Assembly: GCA_905182535.1 (NCBI GenBank)
Contig: CAJJBZ010000011.1
Coordinates: 62,001-126,000 of the forward strand
Length of the DNA: 64,000 nucleotides
Origin: an uncultured Planktomarina sp.
GTDB lineage: Bacteria; Pseudomonadota; Alphaproteobacteria; Rhodobacterales; Rhodobacteraceae
Direction of reading: 5' to 3'
The notes under the pieces were generated by a model. The model was not told the DNA's origin, searched no databases, and saw only the letters and a list, made by a program, of their open reading frames with translations. Positions 9,616 to 20,172 of this stretch are shown in pieces; position 1 is the stretch's first letter, and each line of letters begins with the position of its first letter. The translations under genes and the position numbers were made by a program.

Positions 9616-11078
9616 GGGCGGAGGGTGACGGTTTGATCAGCGCTAGCGTGGTGTTTAGTTATATTACCGTTTGGCCATTCAACCATAACCTTTACATCGG
9701 TCTTGGCCCCCAAACCAAAGTGTAGAGGCAAGGCTTGGCCGCCTGCATGACCTCCGCCAATAGTTACATGCTGGATGTCAGTGCCAACACTAACGCTTGC
9801 ACCGATCGCGTTGAGGTTGCCGCCTTTTTGGAGTAGTTTCACCGCAATCCAGTGGTTGGTGTTTTGCGTTTCATTACGATAAATTTCCATCGCAGCACGC
9901 CTGTTGAGGACTAGAATGTCAACTCGCCCATCAAGATCAAAATCTGCTAATGCTGCACCTCGGCCCCGTGCAGTGCTCGCAACGCCTGCAGTCAAACCTG
10001 ATTCATTAAATGTACCGTTGGGTTGCTGGATAAGTAGGTTATTTGGATCGTGGATAGCATTTGATGGCATTTGATCTACGTTCCCTTTGGATATAAACAA
10101 ATCAGCGCGGCCATCATTGTCGACATCGCCAAATTGCGCATGCCAGCCCGTTGAGGGCCTCCCATCATCGCCAAGATAAGGTCGGTGCGCATATGTTCCA
10201 ATCGAAAAGGGTGCGTTGGAGTAAGTGCCATCCTGGTTAGCGATTTGTAAAAGCTGGTCGCCCATGGACGTCAGCATAACTTCATCGCGGCCATCACCTG
10301 TAATATCCCGACTGGCGATGCCCATACCCCAGATTGAAACTTTTTTCCAGCCATCGGTTTCGTTCAGAAACCGGCCTTCAGATATATCCCACATTTGCTC
10401 GTAACCACCGCGCACATAATATTGACGGTCGTTTGAGATGCGTAGGCGCCGCTCACCGCTCGCATCTGGCGCCGCCAGCATCGACAAGGTGCAAAACCCA
10501 GGTTCTAATCGCTGAGCAGCATATGTTTTGGAGGATGGTGTAAGCAATTGATGTGTGTCGCAGGCAAAAAATGGACCATCTGGATCTTTAAGGTTTACAT
10601 AGTTTCCTACAACGAGATGGGGCAGGCCATCATCTTCCCACCACGCACTAAAGGCTGTGGACCATTGATCGGCGTCGGGAAGCCCGAATTCTTTAGTAGC
10701 ATCTGTAAAACGGCATTCCGGACCGCCTTTAAGAGCAACATTTGGGCCAATACGTAGAACAAACAAATCCATATACCCATCGGCATTTATATCAATTGGA
10801 TAAGCCCCTGTGGTGTCAAGGATTTCTGGAATGTCAGCGTCTTTAAAAACAAAGTCACCTTGATTAGTAAACAAGGCTGCAGGTCCGGCTCCGCCAGCAG
10901 CGAATATGTCAGGCAAAGTATCGCCATTGCAATCCATGATTGCAACGCCCCCCCCGACAAAATGGTTCCACTCACCAGAATAACTGTGGTCAGGTAGATT
11001 GCTGGAGAAGTCTTTGAACTGGGGATCAGCCTGAGCCGGTGTTGCCAAGAGGCCGATTATTATTAATATTAATCTCAA
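9612..11078 (-). CDS. FG-GAP repeat protein with C-terminal ASPIC/UnbV domain (CRTAC1-like)
   Basis: 488 residues. A signal peptide (MRLILIIIGLLATPAQA) is followed by several calcium-type FG-GAP/VCBS blades with D-x-N/D-x-D motifs ('DCNGDTLPDI', 'DINADGYMDLF', 'DVDNDGRADLF', 'DFDLDGRVDIL'). The end carries the ASPIC/UnbV module ('NHWIAVKLL', 'GASVSVGT', 'GGGHAGGQALPLHFGLG', 'VEWPNG'). This should be a secreted beta-propeller with Ca2+ sites. It starts inside the last bases of xylR (4-bp ATGA overlap, 11075-11078), so it is probably translated with it. Substrate unknown. Confidence 0.85.
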   Translation of the reverse strand: MRLILIIIGLLATPAQADPQFKDFSSNLPDHSYSGEWNHFVGGGVAIMDCNGDTLPDIFAAGGAGPAALFTNQGDFVFKDADIPEILDTTGAYPIDINADGYMDLFVLRIGPNVALKGGPECRFTDATKEFGLPDADQWSTAFSAWWEDDGLPHLVVGNYVNLKDPDGPFFACDTHQLLTPSSKTYAAQRLEPGFCTLSMLAAPDASGERRLRISNDRQYYVRGGYEQMWDISEGRFLNETDGWKKVSIWGMGIASRDITGDGRDEVMLTSMGDQLLQIANQDGTYSNAPFSIGTYAHRPYLGDDGRPSTGWHAQFGDVDNDGRADLFISKGNVDQMPSNAIHDPNNLLIQQPNGTFNESGLTAGVASTARGRGAALADFDLDGRVDILVLNRRAAMEIYRNETQNTNHWIAVKLLQKGGNLNAIGASVSVGTDIQHVTIGGGHAGGQALPLHFGLGAKTDVKVMVEWPNGNITKHHASADQTVTLRP

Positions 11079-12349
11079 TTTTTTTGCCGTCCTTCTACTA
11101 TAACGGTTCTTGTCAACTCAGTGAGCGCCAATGCAGTCGCGCCGCGCGCCCATACCATGTCCCCCCAAGACTGAATTTCGATCCGTGTTTCATGGCGGCT
11201 GTGGTAAAGGGCAAGCGTGCGCATTTCGTTCTGCATTTCTTCGGCATTGAGAAAATCATACCGCATCAACTGGCCTGAGAGTATGATGAGCTCTGGATCA
11301 AAAAGGTGAATAATATTTGAGAGTGCGACGGCCAGATAACGTCCGGCCCGTTGGAATATTGTGCGGACATTTTGGTCGCCAACTGAGGCATTTTCATAAA
11401 GTTTTTTGAGAATTTCCTGCAGGTTGTGTGGCTTGTCTGGTGACAGGCCCAAGACTGTTGATGCTTCGCGGGCTAGTGCATAATCTGCGAGATATGCCTC
11501 CAAACAACCGCGCTGGCCACATCTGCACAATGCTCCGTCAAGTTGAACTTTCGTGTGACCTAGCTCCAAACCCATACCATGCGCGCCTCGAAAAAGCTGA
11601 TTATCGCTTACAAACCCCATACCCACGCCGTTTTCAATCGTTACGACCACAAAGTTACTCAGAGCCCGCCCAGCTCCAAACCATAGCTCGGCTAGTGTGA
11701 GCACATTAGCATCGTTATCGATCAGCACAGGTGTGCCAAAATGGTTTGAAAATACGCTCCCAAGTGGGACATCTGTACCCTTAAGAAGTGGTGACCAAGC
11801 GACAATGCCAGTGTCACAATCAACTATGCCGGCGATGCCTACGCCAATTGCCGAAATTGAATTTGGTGATATTTGAGCTGTATCGCACAAACTCTTAATA
11901 AGTATTTTCATGTCATTTAGGAGGTTACTGGGTGTTTTTTTATCGGTGTTGGTTTTGAGAGCCGCATCAGCGAGAAGGTTGCCTCCAAGATCAGTCAACA
12001 CAGCAGTGTGCCGTTCATCTGAGAATTTAACGCCTACCACGCGTAGAGCTTCAGGAACTAATTCCAAAGCAACAGGTGGGCGTCCTCTACTTGTTTCGCG
12101 TGTGGCCCCGTCAACTTCACGGAGGAAGCCATCGGCGATCAAATCTGCAGTCAAGGCAGTGACGGAGCCCGGACTTACATCCAAAGTGCGCGCAATTGTT
12201 GCACGTGCGATTTGACCGCTCGCTCGAACTTGTTCAAAAATTTGCTGTCGTAATGAATACGCTTCGCGCGCTGATGGGCGGAGAATCGGACCATACCCAA
12301 CCGACGGAAAAATCGATTCGATTTCGTGACTAAAACTATCCCCCAACAT
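11075..12349 (-). CDS. xylR: ROK-family transcriptional repressor, probable xylose regulator XylR
   Basis: 424 residues: an N-terminal winged helix-turn-helix (about 28-85, 'ARATIARTLDVSPGSVTALT') followed by a ROK sugar-kinase-like domain with 'GVGIAGIVD', 'DNDANVLTLAELWFG' and the zinc/sugar motif 'GLELGHTKV...CRCGQRGCLEAY'. It is divergent from the xylF-xylA operon, the standard position of the XylR repressor in alphaproteobacteria, and should bind operators in the 12350-12566 gap and release with xylose. AAGGGTGA precedes the ATG. A 4-bp overlap couples it to the FG-GAP gene downstream, which may place that gene under the same promoter. Confidence 0.85.
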   Translation of the reverse strand: MLGDSFSHEIESIFPSVGYGPILRPSAREAYSLRQQIFEQVRASGQIARATIARTLDVSPGSVTALTADLIADGFLREVDGATRETSRGRPPVALELVPEALRVVGVKFSDERHTAVLTDLGGNLLADAALKTNTDKKTPSNLLNDMKILIKSLCDTAQISPNSISAIGVGIAGIVDCDTGIVAWSPLLKGTDVPLGSVFSNHFGTPVLIDNDANVLTLAELWFGAGRALSNFVVVTIENGVGMGFVSDNQLFRGAHGMGLELGHTKVQLDGALCRCGQRGCLEAYLADYALAREASTVLGLSPDKPHNLQEILKKLYENASVGDQNVRTIFQRAGRYLAVALSNIIHLFDPELIILSGQLMRYDFLNAEEMQNEMRTLALYHSRHETRIEIQSWGDMVWARGATALALTELTRTVIVEGRQKN

Positions 12350-12479
12350 AAATTCACCCTTTGAATTATAGATTACCCAATAGTCCTAACTAAAGCCAAA
12401 ACTTCCATGGGGATCAAAGCACTCTAATAATAATAGTGACGTTTGCACAGTTTTTCCCACAAGAACACAAAATTTTAAT

Positions 12480-12508
12480 TTGACAACTGAATTAAATAGA
12501 CCACTATA
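12480..12508 (+). promoter_or_regulatory. Probable sigma-70 promoter of the xylose operon
   Basis: TTGACA at 12480-12485 is a perfect -35 box. ACTATA at 12503-12508 is a fair -10, 17 bp downstream. It lies about 58 bp before the xylF start in the xylR/xylF divergent gap, where XylR would be expected to act. Just downstream, CTTGGAC (12518-12524) and GTCCGAG (12533-12539) can pair into a leader hairpin. Confidence 0.5.
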
Positions 12509-12566
12509 GCCCAATGGCTTGGACGAGCCGCAGTCCGAGAGGGCACAAAATTTTGGGAGAAATGAA

Positions 12567-13592
12567 ATGAATAAATTAATCATTGCAGCTGCGGTAGCAG
12601 CTGCTGGTTTCACTGGATCTGCTGCAATTGCAGATGTAATTGGTGTATCTTGGGCGAGTTTTCAGGAAGAGCGTTGGAAAATAGATGAGGCAGCTATGGT
12701 TGCTGCCATTGAAGCCGCAGGCAACACATATGTGTCAGCCGACGCAGAATCATCCTCTGCAAAGCAGCTGACTGATATTGAAGCATTGCTAACTCAAGGC
12801 GTTGACGCTCTGATCATCAACGCTTGGGATAAAGACGCGATTGCGCCTGCTATTGAAGCCGCCGCAAACGAAGGTATTCCAGTTATTGGTTATGACCGCT
12901 TGATCGAAGATGCCCGAACTTTTTACCTTACATTTGATAACGTAGGTGTTGGTCGTATTATTGCTAAATCTGTGCAGGCTGTTCAGCCTTCAGGCAACTA
13001 TGCGATCATCAAGGGTGATCCAGGCGATCCAAACGCAATGTTCTTGCTTCAGGGTATGATGGAAGTCATCGGTGCAGATGTTGCCTCTGGCAAAATTAAA
13101 ATTGTTGGTGAATCTTTCTCCGACGGTTGGAAGCCAGAGAATGCTCAGAAAAATATGGAGCAAATCTCTGACAGCAAATAACAACAATGTTGATGCTGTT
13201 CTTGTCTGAAAATGACGGTATGGCTGGTGGCGTAGTTGCTGCATTGTCTGCTCAGGGCCTTGTGATTCCAGTTGGTGGCCAAGATGGTGATCTTGCTGCG
13301 ATCAATCGTGTTGCTCGTGGTATCCAAACAGTTTCTGTTTGGAAAGATGCGCGCGACTTAGGTAAAGCGGCTGGTGAAATTGCTTCTGCGTTAGCAAAGG
13401 GCATGGCAATGTCTGATGTAGAAGGTTCTTCAATCTTCGAGTGGTGGTGAAAAAGGTATTGCGATCAATGCAATTCTTCTGGACCCAACTCCACTGACCC
13501 GTGACAACCTTAGCATCGCCATTGATGGTGGCCACATTAGCAAAGCTCAGGCTTGTGAAGGTGCTATCGCTGGTGTTGACGGCTGTAACTAA
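12567..13592 (+). CDS. xylF: D-xylose ABC transporter substrate-binding protein XylF, frame broken three times
   Basis: Periplasmic xylose-binding protein with signal peptide (MNKLIIAAAVAAAGFTGSAA) and the sugar-binding fold ('GVSWASFQEERW', 'DALIINAWDKDAI', 'SDGWKPENAQKNMEQ', 'SENDGMAGG', 'GGQDGDLAAI', 'NAILLDPTPLTRDN'). GGGAG lies 7 bp before the ATG. The frame shifts by +1 three times: near 13166-13172 (ATCTCTGACA), near 13202-13206 (CTTGTCTGAA), and near 13439-13442 (GAGTGG). Correcting these gives about 340 residues, the normal length. It heads the operon xylF-xylH-xylG-xylB-xylA. Three +1 shifts within 280 bp are more likely sequence errors than stepwise decay, but real inactivation is not excluded. 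Confidence 0.85.
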
Positions 13593-13604
13593 AGATTAAA
13601 TGTA

Positions 13605-13637
13605 GGCGCCGGCTCGTTATAAGCCGCGCCTTTTTTT
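13605..13637 (+). terminator. Rho-independent terminator / processing hairpin after xylF
   Basis: GGCGCCGGCT (13605-13614) can pair with AGCCGCGCC (13622-13630) across a short loop with one bulge, followed by seven T residues (13631-13637). A hairpin after a binding-protein gene usually lets the solute-binding protein be made in excess over the permease and ATPase downstream. Confidence 0.75.
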
Positions 13638-13754
13638 GTATATCTCTATTACTATTTATGCCTCAAACTACTGCTTTCAAAACTGAATTGGTGTTGCGGA
13701 AGTATGTCAAATTACAAAAATATTAAAACCTTCTAAAACCATGCTGGATTCCCA

Positions 13755-15068
13755 ATGAATGATACTTTGAAATCTGATGTCCCAACTGAAAGTCATAAGA
13801 GCGCCATAGTGCGCTTTTTGCATGCTACAGAAATTGATACCCGCCTTCTGGGCATGCTTGGCGCTTTGACGCTGATCTGGGTAGGCTTTCATTTTTATGG
13901 CGTTATTTTCAATAATTTTGGTGCTTTTTTGACACCACGTAACCTCTGGAACTTGTCGGTTCAGACATCATCGATTGGGATTATGGCGACTGGTATGGTT
14001 CTGGTCATCGTGACCCGCAATATTGACCTATCTGTTGGATCAATGATTGGGGTCATTGCGATGTCTATGGGTCTTTTGCAGGTTGAGGTGTTGCCGCAGA
14101 TAGTTGGGATTGGGCATTGGTCCATTTGGATCCTGGCAGTCATTGTTGGCTTGATTGTTGGTACATTGATTGGCGCGCTTCACGGTTGGTTAATTGCCTA
14201 CAGAGGCATTCCGGCATTCATCGTCACTCTTGGTGGCTTAATGGTGTGGCGGGGCATGTCTTTTTTATCTGCCGGTGGCCGCACTATCTCGCCTGTAGAC
14301 AGCACCTTTGCACTATTAGGGGGTGGGCCATACGGCGCTGTTGGTGCGGCTGGGAGTTGGGTCGTTGGTGCAATTGCTTGTTTCGGTGTTGCTTATATTC
14401 TTTATGCAGGGCGTAAATCGCGGCGTAAACACGACTTTCGTCTTCGTCCAATGTGGGCGGAGTACTTTTTGGGTATTGTCGGTTGGGTAACAATTATTAG
14501 TGCTGTAATGCTCGTAAACTCTTACCCATGGCCTAAAGGCATTGTGCGCCAGTATGGTGCTAGAATAGGTCAGGACCTTGAGGGTACATTTATTAGCCAT
14601 GGTTTTGCGATCCCAGTTCTGATTTTGATTACAGTCGGTATTTGTATGACTATCTTGGTTACTCGTACCCGCTTTGGTCGCTATGTGTTTGCCATTGGTG
14701 GCAACCCAGAGGCCGCCGCTTTAGCAGGCATTGATACCAAGTGGGTCACGATGAAGGTGTTCGCCTTGATGGGTATGCTGACTGCTATTGCAGCAGTTAT
14801 AGCTTCGGCTCGGTTGAATTCTGCAACCAATGCGTTGGGTACATTGGACGAGCTATATGTGATCGCAGCTGCTGTCATCGGTGGCACGTCATTGGCGGGA
14901 GGGGTTGGTAAGATCTATGGCGCCATTCTTGGGGCTTTGGTTATGCAGAGTCTACAATCTGGCATGGTTTTAATCGGTTTCGACAGCGCAATTCAGCGAA
15001 TTGTAGTAGGTGTTGTACTCGTACTCGCTGTCTATCTTGATATTCTTTACAATAAACGCGTTAAGTGA
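13755..15068 (+). CDS. xylH: D-xylose ABC transporter permease XylH
   Basis: 437 residues with about ten hydrophobic segments; a BPD_transp_2-family sugar permease. Diagnostic pieces are '[22 protein letters not shown]', '[19 protein letters not shown]', '[18 protein letters not shown]' and '[17 protein letters not shown]'. It forms the membrane channel with XylF and XylG. The gene follows the hairpin after xylF, and its end is 11 bp before the xylG start. The frame is intact, in contrast to xylF and xylA. Confidence 0.92.
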   Translation: MNDTLKSDVPTESHKSAIVRFLHATEIDTRLLGMLGALTLIWVGFHFYGVIFNNFGAFLTPRNLWNLSVQTSSIGIMATGMVLVIVTRNIDLSVGSMIGVIAMSMGLLQVEVLPQIVGIGHWSIWILAVIVGLIVGTLIGALHGWLIAYRGIPAFIVTLGGLMVWRGMSFLSAGGRTISPVDSTFALLGGGPYGAVGAAGSWVVGAIACFGVAYILYAGRKSRRKHDFRLRPMWAEYFLGIVGWVTIISAVMLVNSYPWPKGIVRQYGARIGQDLEGTFISHGFAIPVLILITVGICMTILVTRTRFGRYVFAIGGNPEAAALAGIDTKWVTMKVFALMGMLTAIAAVIASARLNSATNALGTLDELYVIAAAVIGGTSLAGGVGKIYGAILGALVMQSLQSGMVLIGFDSAIQRIVVGVVLVLAVYLDILYNKRVK

Positions 15069-15079
15069 GGGGATATAGT

Positions 15080-15838
15080 ATGACCAACACAGGAACTCCT
15101 CTGGTCGAGTTAAAAGACATCTCGATCGCATTTGGTGGTATTAAAGCGGTAGACAAGGTAAGTGTTGACCTTTATCCGGGCGAAGTTGTCGGCCTTTTAG
15201 GACACAATGGTGCGGGTAAATCGACATTGATTAAATGCCTGTCTGGAGCTTATAAGGCAGACGCAGGCGAAGTATTTATCAACGGCAAGAAGGTTGTGAT
15301 TAATAACCCTCGTGATGCGCGTGATCAAAATATTGAGACCATATATCAGACGCTCGCTCTAGCCGATAACCTCGATGCAGCATCTAACCTGTTTCTTGGC
15401 CGGGAAATTATTGGTTCTGGTGGCTTTTTAGACGAAAGCAGAATGGAGGCCGAAACTCGCAAGATTATGGCGCGCCTCAACCCCAATTTCCACAAATTTG
15501 ATGTGCCGGTATCTGCGCTGTCGGGTGGTCAACGCCAGTCTGTTGCCATTGCTCGCGCGGTTTATTTTGACGCCAAAATACTCATCATGGATGAACCGAC
15601 TGCCGCATTGGGTGTGCATGAAACCGAAATGGTTGCAGAGCTCATTCAAGAGCTAAAAAATCAGGGGCTTGGCATTTTTCTTATCGAACATGATATTCAT
15701 AATGTCATGAAGCTTTGTGACCGTGCCAGTGTCATGAAGAATGGTCTTTTGGTGGGCACTGAGCGTGTAGAGGATGTGACTGAGGATGACATCCTATCTA
15801 TGATTATTTTAGGTAAAAACCCAAAAAATAAATTATAG
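15080..15838 (+). CDS. xylG: Sugar ABC transporter ATP-binding protein XylG (single-domain type)
   Basis: 252 residues with one ABC cassette: Walker A 'GHNGAGKST', signature 'LSGGQRQS', Walker B '[12 protein letters not shown]' and H-loop 'IEHDIHN'. E. coli XylG has two fused cassettes of about 500 residues; many alphaproteobacterial xylose systems use a single-domain protein that dimerises, as here. The ATG at 15080 is preferred, with GAGGGGA 6 bp upstream. It lies tightly between xylH and xylB. Confidence 0.9.
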   Translation: MTNTGTPLVELKDISIAFGGIKAVDKVSVDLYPGEVVGLLGHNGAGKSTLIKCLSGAYKADAGEVFINGKKVVINNPRDARDQNIETIYQTLALADNLDAASNLFLGREIIGSGGFLDESRMEAETRKIMARLNPNFHKFDVPVSALSGGQRQSVAIARAVYFDAKILIMDEPTAALGVHETEMVAELIQELKNQGLGIFLIEHDIHNVMKLCDRASVMKNGLLVGTERVEDVTEDDILSMIILGKNPKNKL

Positions 15839-15841
15839 TTC

Positions 15842-17281
15842 ATGTTTATTGGCTTAGATCTTGGGACGTCGAGTTTAAAGGGCCTCGTCATTGATGATGC
15901 CCAAAATATTTTTGCTGAGTCCATAGTACCGTTGCAGGTGAATAGGCCTCATGATGGCTGGTCTGAGCAAGCCCCACAGGATTGGCTTGATGCTGTTGAG
16001 GCCGTTATGGAGGCGTTGGCGAAACAAGTCGATCTGAGTGGCGTGCGTGCGATCGGACTGTCTGGACATATGCATGGTGCCACTTTGTTGGATGTGAGTG
16101 ACGCCGTTCTGCGGCCTTGTATTCTGTGGAATGATATCCGTTCCGCGGATGAGGCCGCAAAGCTTGACGCAGATCCAATGTTCCGCCGGTTGACTGGAAA
16201 TATCGTATTTCCAGGGTTCACTGCTCCTAAGCTATCTTGGGTCCGCACCCATGAACCGGATCTCTTCGAGCAGGTGGCCAAGGTGCTGCTACCGAAAGAC
16301 TATCTACGTTTGTGGTTGAGCGGCGAGCATGTTGCTGAGATGTCAGATGCCGCTGGGACCTCTTGGTTGGATGTTGGAAAACGCGATTGGTCTGACGATT
16401 TGCTTGCGGCTACCGGTTTGACCAGATCGCATATGCCGCGATTGGTTGAAGGCTCCGAGGCTTCAGGAACTCTGCGCGCCGCGTTGGCCAGTCGTTGGGG
16501 GTTGCGAGCCAACGTGATCATAGCGGGCGGTGGCGGCGACAATGCGGCCAGTGCAATTGGTGTGGGTGTGGTCAAAGGCGGTGACGCGTTTGTCAGCCTT
16601 GGCACCTCTGGCGTACTTTTTGCAGCTACAGATGCTTATCAACCAGATGCAGCCAGTGCGGTGCACAGCTTTTGCCATGCGTTGCCGAACACATGGCATC
16701 AGATGGGGGTCATTTTGGCAGCCTCTGATGCTATGAGCTGGTTTGGCCGGGTTCTGGGCGCTACGCCTGACAATATGACCGCAGAGCTTGGACCGCTACA
16801 GGCCCCCTCAAACACCTTGTTTTTGCCCTATCTGGGTGGGGAACGAACGCCGCATAACGACTCGGCCATTCGGGCGTCTTTTCTCAACCTGGATCATAGC
16901 ACTGACCGACATGCCTTGACCCGTGCGGTGATAGAAGGTGTCACATTCGCGGTGCGTGACAGCTTTGATGCGCTGACGTCGACGGGTACGAAAATTGAGC
17001 GTTTGCTTGCTGTGGGTGGGGGCTCAAAATCCGAATATTGGGTGCAAGCAATTGCTACCGCCCTTGGCCTTCCCATCAGCATCCCTGTATCAGGTGATTT
17101 TGGAGGGGCTTTTGGCGCCGCAAGGCTTGGCATGATGGCAGCTGGGGGCAGCGTTTTGGATGTGGCCACAGCGCCGAAAATTGCGCGTGTAGTTGATCCG
17201 GTCATGGCGTTGCAAGATGATTTTCTATCTGGCTTAACCTCTTATCGGGCTGCTTATAAGGCCCTTAAAACACTAGCATAA
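15842..17281 (+). CDS. xylB: Xylulokinase XylB
   Basis: 479 residues of the FGGY kinase family; phosphorylates D-xylulose to xylulose 5-phosphate. N-terminal ATPase motif 'GLDLGTSSLKGLVID', substrate-domain 'SGHMHGATLLD' and 'MSDAAGTSWLDV', catalytic Asp within 'GGGGDNAASAIGVG', and the C-terminal ATP site 'LAVGGGSKSEYWVQ'. The start is 3 bp after the xylG stop and the gene is followed 9 bp later by xylA, the last step pair of the isomerase pathway. The frame is intact. Confidence 0.93.
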   Translation: MFIGLDLGTSSLKGLVIDDAQNIFAESIVPLQVNRPHDGWSEQAPQDWLDAVEAVMEALAKQVDLSGVRAIGLSGHMHGATLLDVSDAVLRPCILWNDIRSADEAAKLDADPMFRRLTGNIVFPGFTAPKLSWVRTHEPDLFEQVAKVLLPKDYLRLWLSGEHVAEMSDAAGTSWLDVGKRDWSDDLLAATGLTRSHMPRLVEGSEASGTLRAALASRWGLRANVIIAGGGGDNAASAIGVGVVKGGDAFVSLGTSGVLFAATDAYQPDAASAVHSFCHALPNTWHQMGVILAASDAMSWFGRVLGATPDNMTAELGPLQAPSNTLFLPYLGGERTPHNDSAIRASFLNLDHSTDRHALTRAVIEGVTFAVRDSFDALTSTGTKIERLLAVGGGSKSEYWVQAIATALGLPISIPVSGDFGGAFGAARLGMMAAGGSVLDVATAPKIARVVDPVMALQDDFLSGLTSYRAAYKALKTLA

Positions 17282-17290
17282 AGGTTTCCG

Positions 17291-18593
17291 ATGACTGACT
17301 TTTTCAAAGGTATTCCAACCATCAAATATGAAGGTCCAGAGTCGCAAAATGACTTCGCCTTTCGCCATTATAACCCTGATGAAGTTGTGCTGGGTAAAAC
17401 CCTTAAAGAGCATTTGCGCTTTGCCGTGGCCTATTGGCATTCTTTTGCGTGGGAGGGAGGCGATCCGTTTGGTGGGCGTACTTTTGATCGGCCCTGGTTT
17501 GGATCTGAGATGGATTTGGCCAAATTGAAAGCGGATGCGGCCTTTGAGATGTTTGATATTCTTGGGTGCACCGTTCTTTTGCTTTCACGATGCCGATGTG
17601 CGGCCTGAAGGGCAGAATTTTGCAGAGAATACCCGCAATCTTGAAGAGATTGTCGAATATTTCGCCGCCAAGATGGAGAGCTGCGACACGAAATTACTTT
17701 GGGGCACGGCGAATTTGTTTTCGCACCGTAGGTTCATGTCTGGGGCGGCCACCAATCCAGATCCGGAGGTCTTTGCATTTAGTGCGGCCACCATCAAAAC
17801 CTGTATGGATGCAACACATCGACTGGGTGGGCAGAACTATGTGCTTTGGGGCGGTCGTGAGGGTTATGAGACGCTTTTGAATACAGACATGGGGCGCGAA
17901 CGGCAGCAGGCCGGGCGGATGCTAAAAATGGCTGTTGAATATAAACATAAAATTGGCTTCAAAGGGGCTATTTTGATTGAGCCAAAACCCCAAGAGCCAA
18001 CCAAACATCAATATGATTATGATGTAGCAACCGTGTACGGGTTTTTGAAGGACTTTGGCCTTGAGGGCGAAGTGCAGGTCAACATCGAGCAGGGACATGC
18101 GATCCTCGCTGGACATTCTTTTGAGCATGAACTTGCTTTGGCCCGCGCGCTTGGAATTTTTGGGTCAATCGATATGAACCGCAATGATTACCAGTCTGGC
18201 TGGGATACAGACCAATTTCCGAGTAATGTGCCCGAAACGGCTTTGGCCTATTATGAGGTGCTTAAGGCGGGAGGCTTCATCACCGGTGGCACCAACTTCG
18301 ATGCCAAGCTGCGCCGCCAATCCTTGGATGCCGAGGATCTTATCTTAGGTCATGTTGGTGCTATGGATGTCTGTGCTGCGGGGCTTAAAGCGGCTGCTAA
18401 GATGCTGGACGATGGCAAGCTAGAGGCCGAACGCGACGCGCGCTACGCAGGCTGGGATACCCCCGAGGGCAAAGCGCTGATGCACAGCGACCTTGAAAGC
18501 ATCATGACCCAAGTCACTGCGCAGGATATCAATCCTGAACCTAAGTCGGGCCGCCAGGAGCGGCTTGAAAACCTTGTGAACCGCTATCTTTGA
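17291..18593 (+). CDS. xylA: Xylose isomerase XylA, single +1 frameshift
   Basis: Converts D-xylose to D-xylulose. N-terminus '[12 protein letters not shown]' and '[16 protein letters not shown]'; then '[13 protein letters not shown]' with the catalytic His, '[11 protein letters not shown]', '[15 protein letters not shown]' (metal-binding Glu and the substrate region) and '[20 protein letters not shown]'. The frame shifts at GGG 17564-17566: reading GG instead gives '[11 protein letters not shown]' and a continuous protein of about 433 residues, the normal length. A one-base homopolymer error is likely. Last gene of the xylose operon. Confidence 0.9.
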
Positions 18594-18643
18594 AGCATCC
18601 CTGAAAATGGCCTTGCCCCAATTGGAGTAGGGTGGTTGGACCT

Positions 18644-20162
18644 CTACTTGGATAGAAACATATCCCCAAATTTCTCACGCAGAGCTTTCTTTTGCACCTT
18701 GCCCATTGTGTTGCGGGGCAATTCGGGCAGCAGGATCAGCTTTTGCGGATGTTTGAACCGCGCGAGGGAGGTGGTTATGTTTTTCTTGATGGCTTCAAGA
18801 TCTGGCGTTTCATCGGAGTTGGCGACCAAAACACCTACAATAGTTTCGCCAAAATCTGGATGCGGCACGCCCACTACGGCGCTTTCTAAAATACCGGCTT
18901 GCATGTCCAGCAGAAGTTCAATTTCTTTTGGGTAAATATTATAGCCGCCTGAGATGATGAGGTCTTTGTTGCGCCCTACAATTTGCAGATATCCATCGGC
19001 ATCGATTTGGCCCAAGTCGCCGGTGATGAAAAACCCATCCCCGCGCAGCTCTTCGGCGGTTTTTTCAGGCATATTCCAATAGCCTTTGAACACATTTGGC
19101 CCGCGCACCTCGATTTCGCCAATCTCGCCTTGAGGCAAGGTTTCGCCCGTGGTGCTATCGGTAATCTTCAGCTCAACACCTGGCAGAGGAAAACCCACCG
19201 TGCCGGCGCGGCGTTCGCCATCATAAGGGTTGGAAGTGTTCATATTAGTTTCTGTCATCCCGTAGCGCTCCACAATCCGATGCCCGGTTCTCTCTTCAAA
19301 GCGCAGATGGGTCTCCGACCAGCAGTGGTGCGCTGCCCGACACGAACAGACGCATATGTTGGGTCAGGTCTTTGGTGAAACCCGGATCGTCTAACAGTCT
19401 TGTGTAGAAGGTGGGCACGCCCATCAAAGCTGTGGCCTGCGGCAGAAGTTCAATGATCGCTTCAAGATCAAACTTTGGCAAAAATAGGATTTTGCAGCCA
19501 GATAACAGTGCAATATTGGTGGCCACAAAAAGTCCGTGTGTGTGGTAGATCGGCAAAGCATGTAGCAATACATCCGAGGCTGTGAACGCCCATTCTGTAG
19601 TTAAAACTTGACCGTTGGACAGGAGATTCTCCTGCGTCAGCATTGCGCCTTTGGAGCGCCCAGTGGTGCCGGACGTGTAAAGGAACGCGGCCAGATCTTC
19701 GGTTGACCTTGCGATTGTGGCGAAAGTAGCCGGCATGGAGGCTGCTTGTTTGGAAAAGCTGCCCTGTCCATCGGCGTTCATAGTTTCCAAACTTGCGCCA
19801 GCGGCCATGGCGATAGGCTTTAGCGCGTCCAGGCGCTTGTTGTCACACAACACCAGTCGTGCCCTACTGTCATGGACAAAATAGGACACCTCCTCTGTGG
19901 TGTAGGCGGTGTTGAGTGGCAAGAATACCAGTCCAGCTTGAGCGCAAGCAGCATAAACGGCCAGAGATTGCGGTGATTTTTCGATTTGCACCGCAACGCG
20001 GTCACCGGGTTCAAGACCAATTTTTCCAAACAGATTCGCATATTGTGCGGCCAATTCTACAAATGCACCATGGGTTATGACCTGACCATCAGCCAGCTGA
20101 ATAAAGGGGGTCGTCTTCCCTTGGTGTCGCCCAAATAAGGTGTCATATAACGGATTGGCCAT
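18644..20162 (-). CDS. matB: Malonyl-CoA synthetase MatB, single frameshift
   Basis: ATP-dependent ligase that activates malonate to malonyl-CoA. N-terminus 'PFIQLADGQVITHGAF', the adenylation P-loop 'YTSGTTGRSKGA', then 'YHTHGLFVATNIALLSG', 'RYGMTETNMNTSNPYDGERR' and the C-terminal 'GRNKDLIISGGYNIYPKEIE' with 'NTMGKVQKKALR' carrying the catalytic Lys. The frame breaks near 19318-19321, where one extra C on the plus strand shifts 'SGSAPLL' away from 'SETHLRFEERTGHRIVERYG'. Removing it gives about 505 residues, normal length. Downstream of matA in a minus-strand operon, 10 bp apart. Confidence 0.88.
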
Positions 20163-20172
20163 ATCTAACTTC

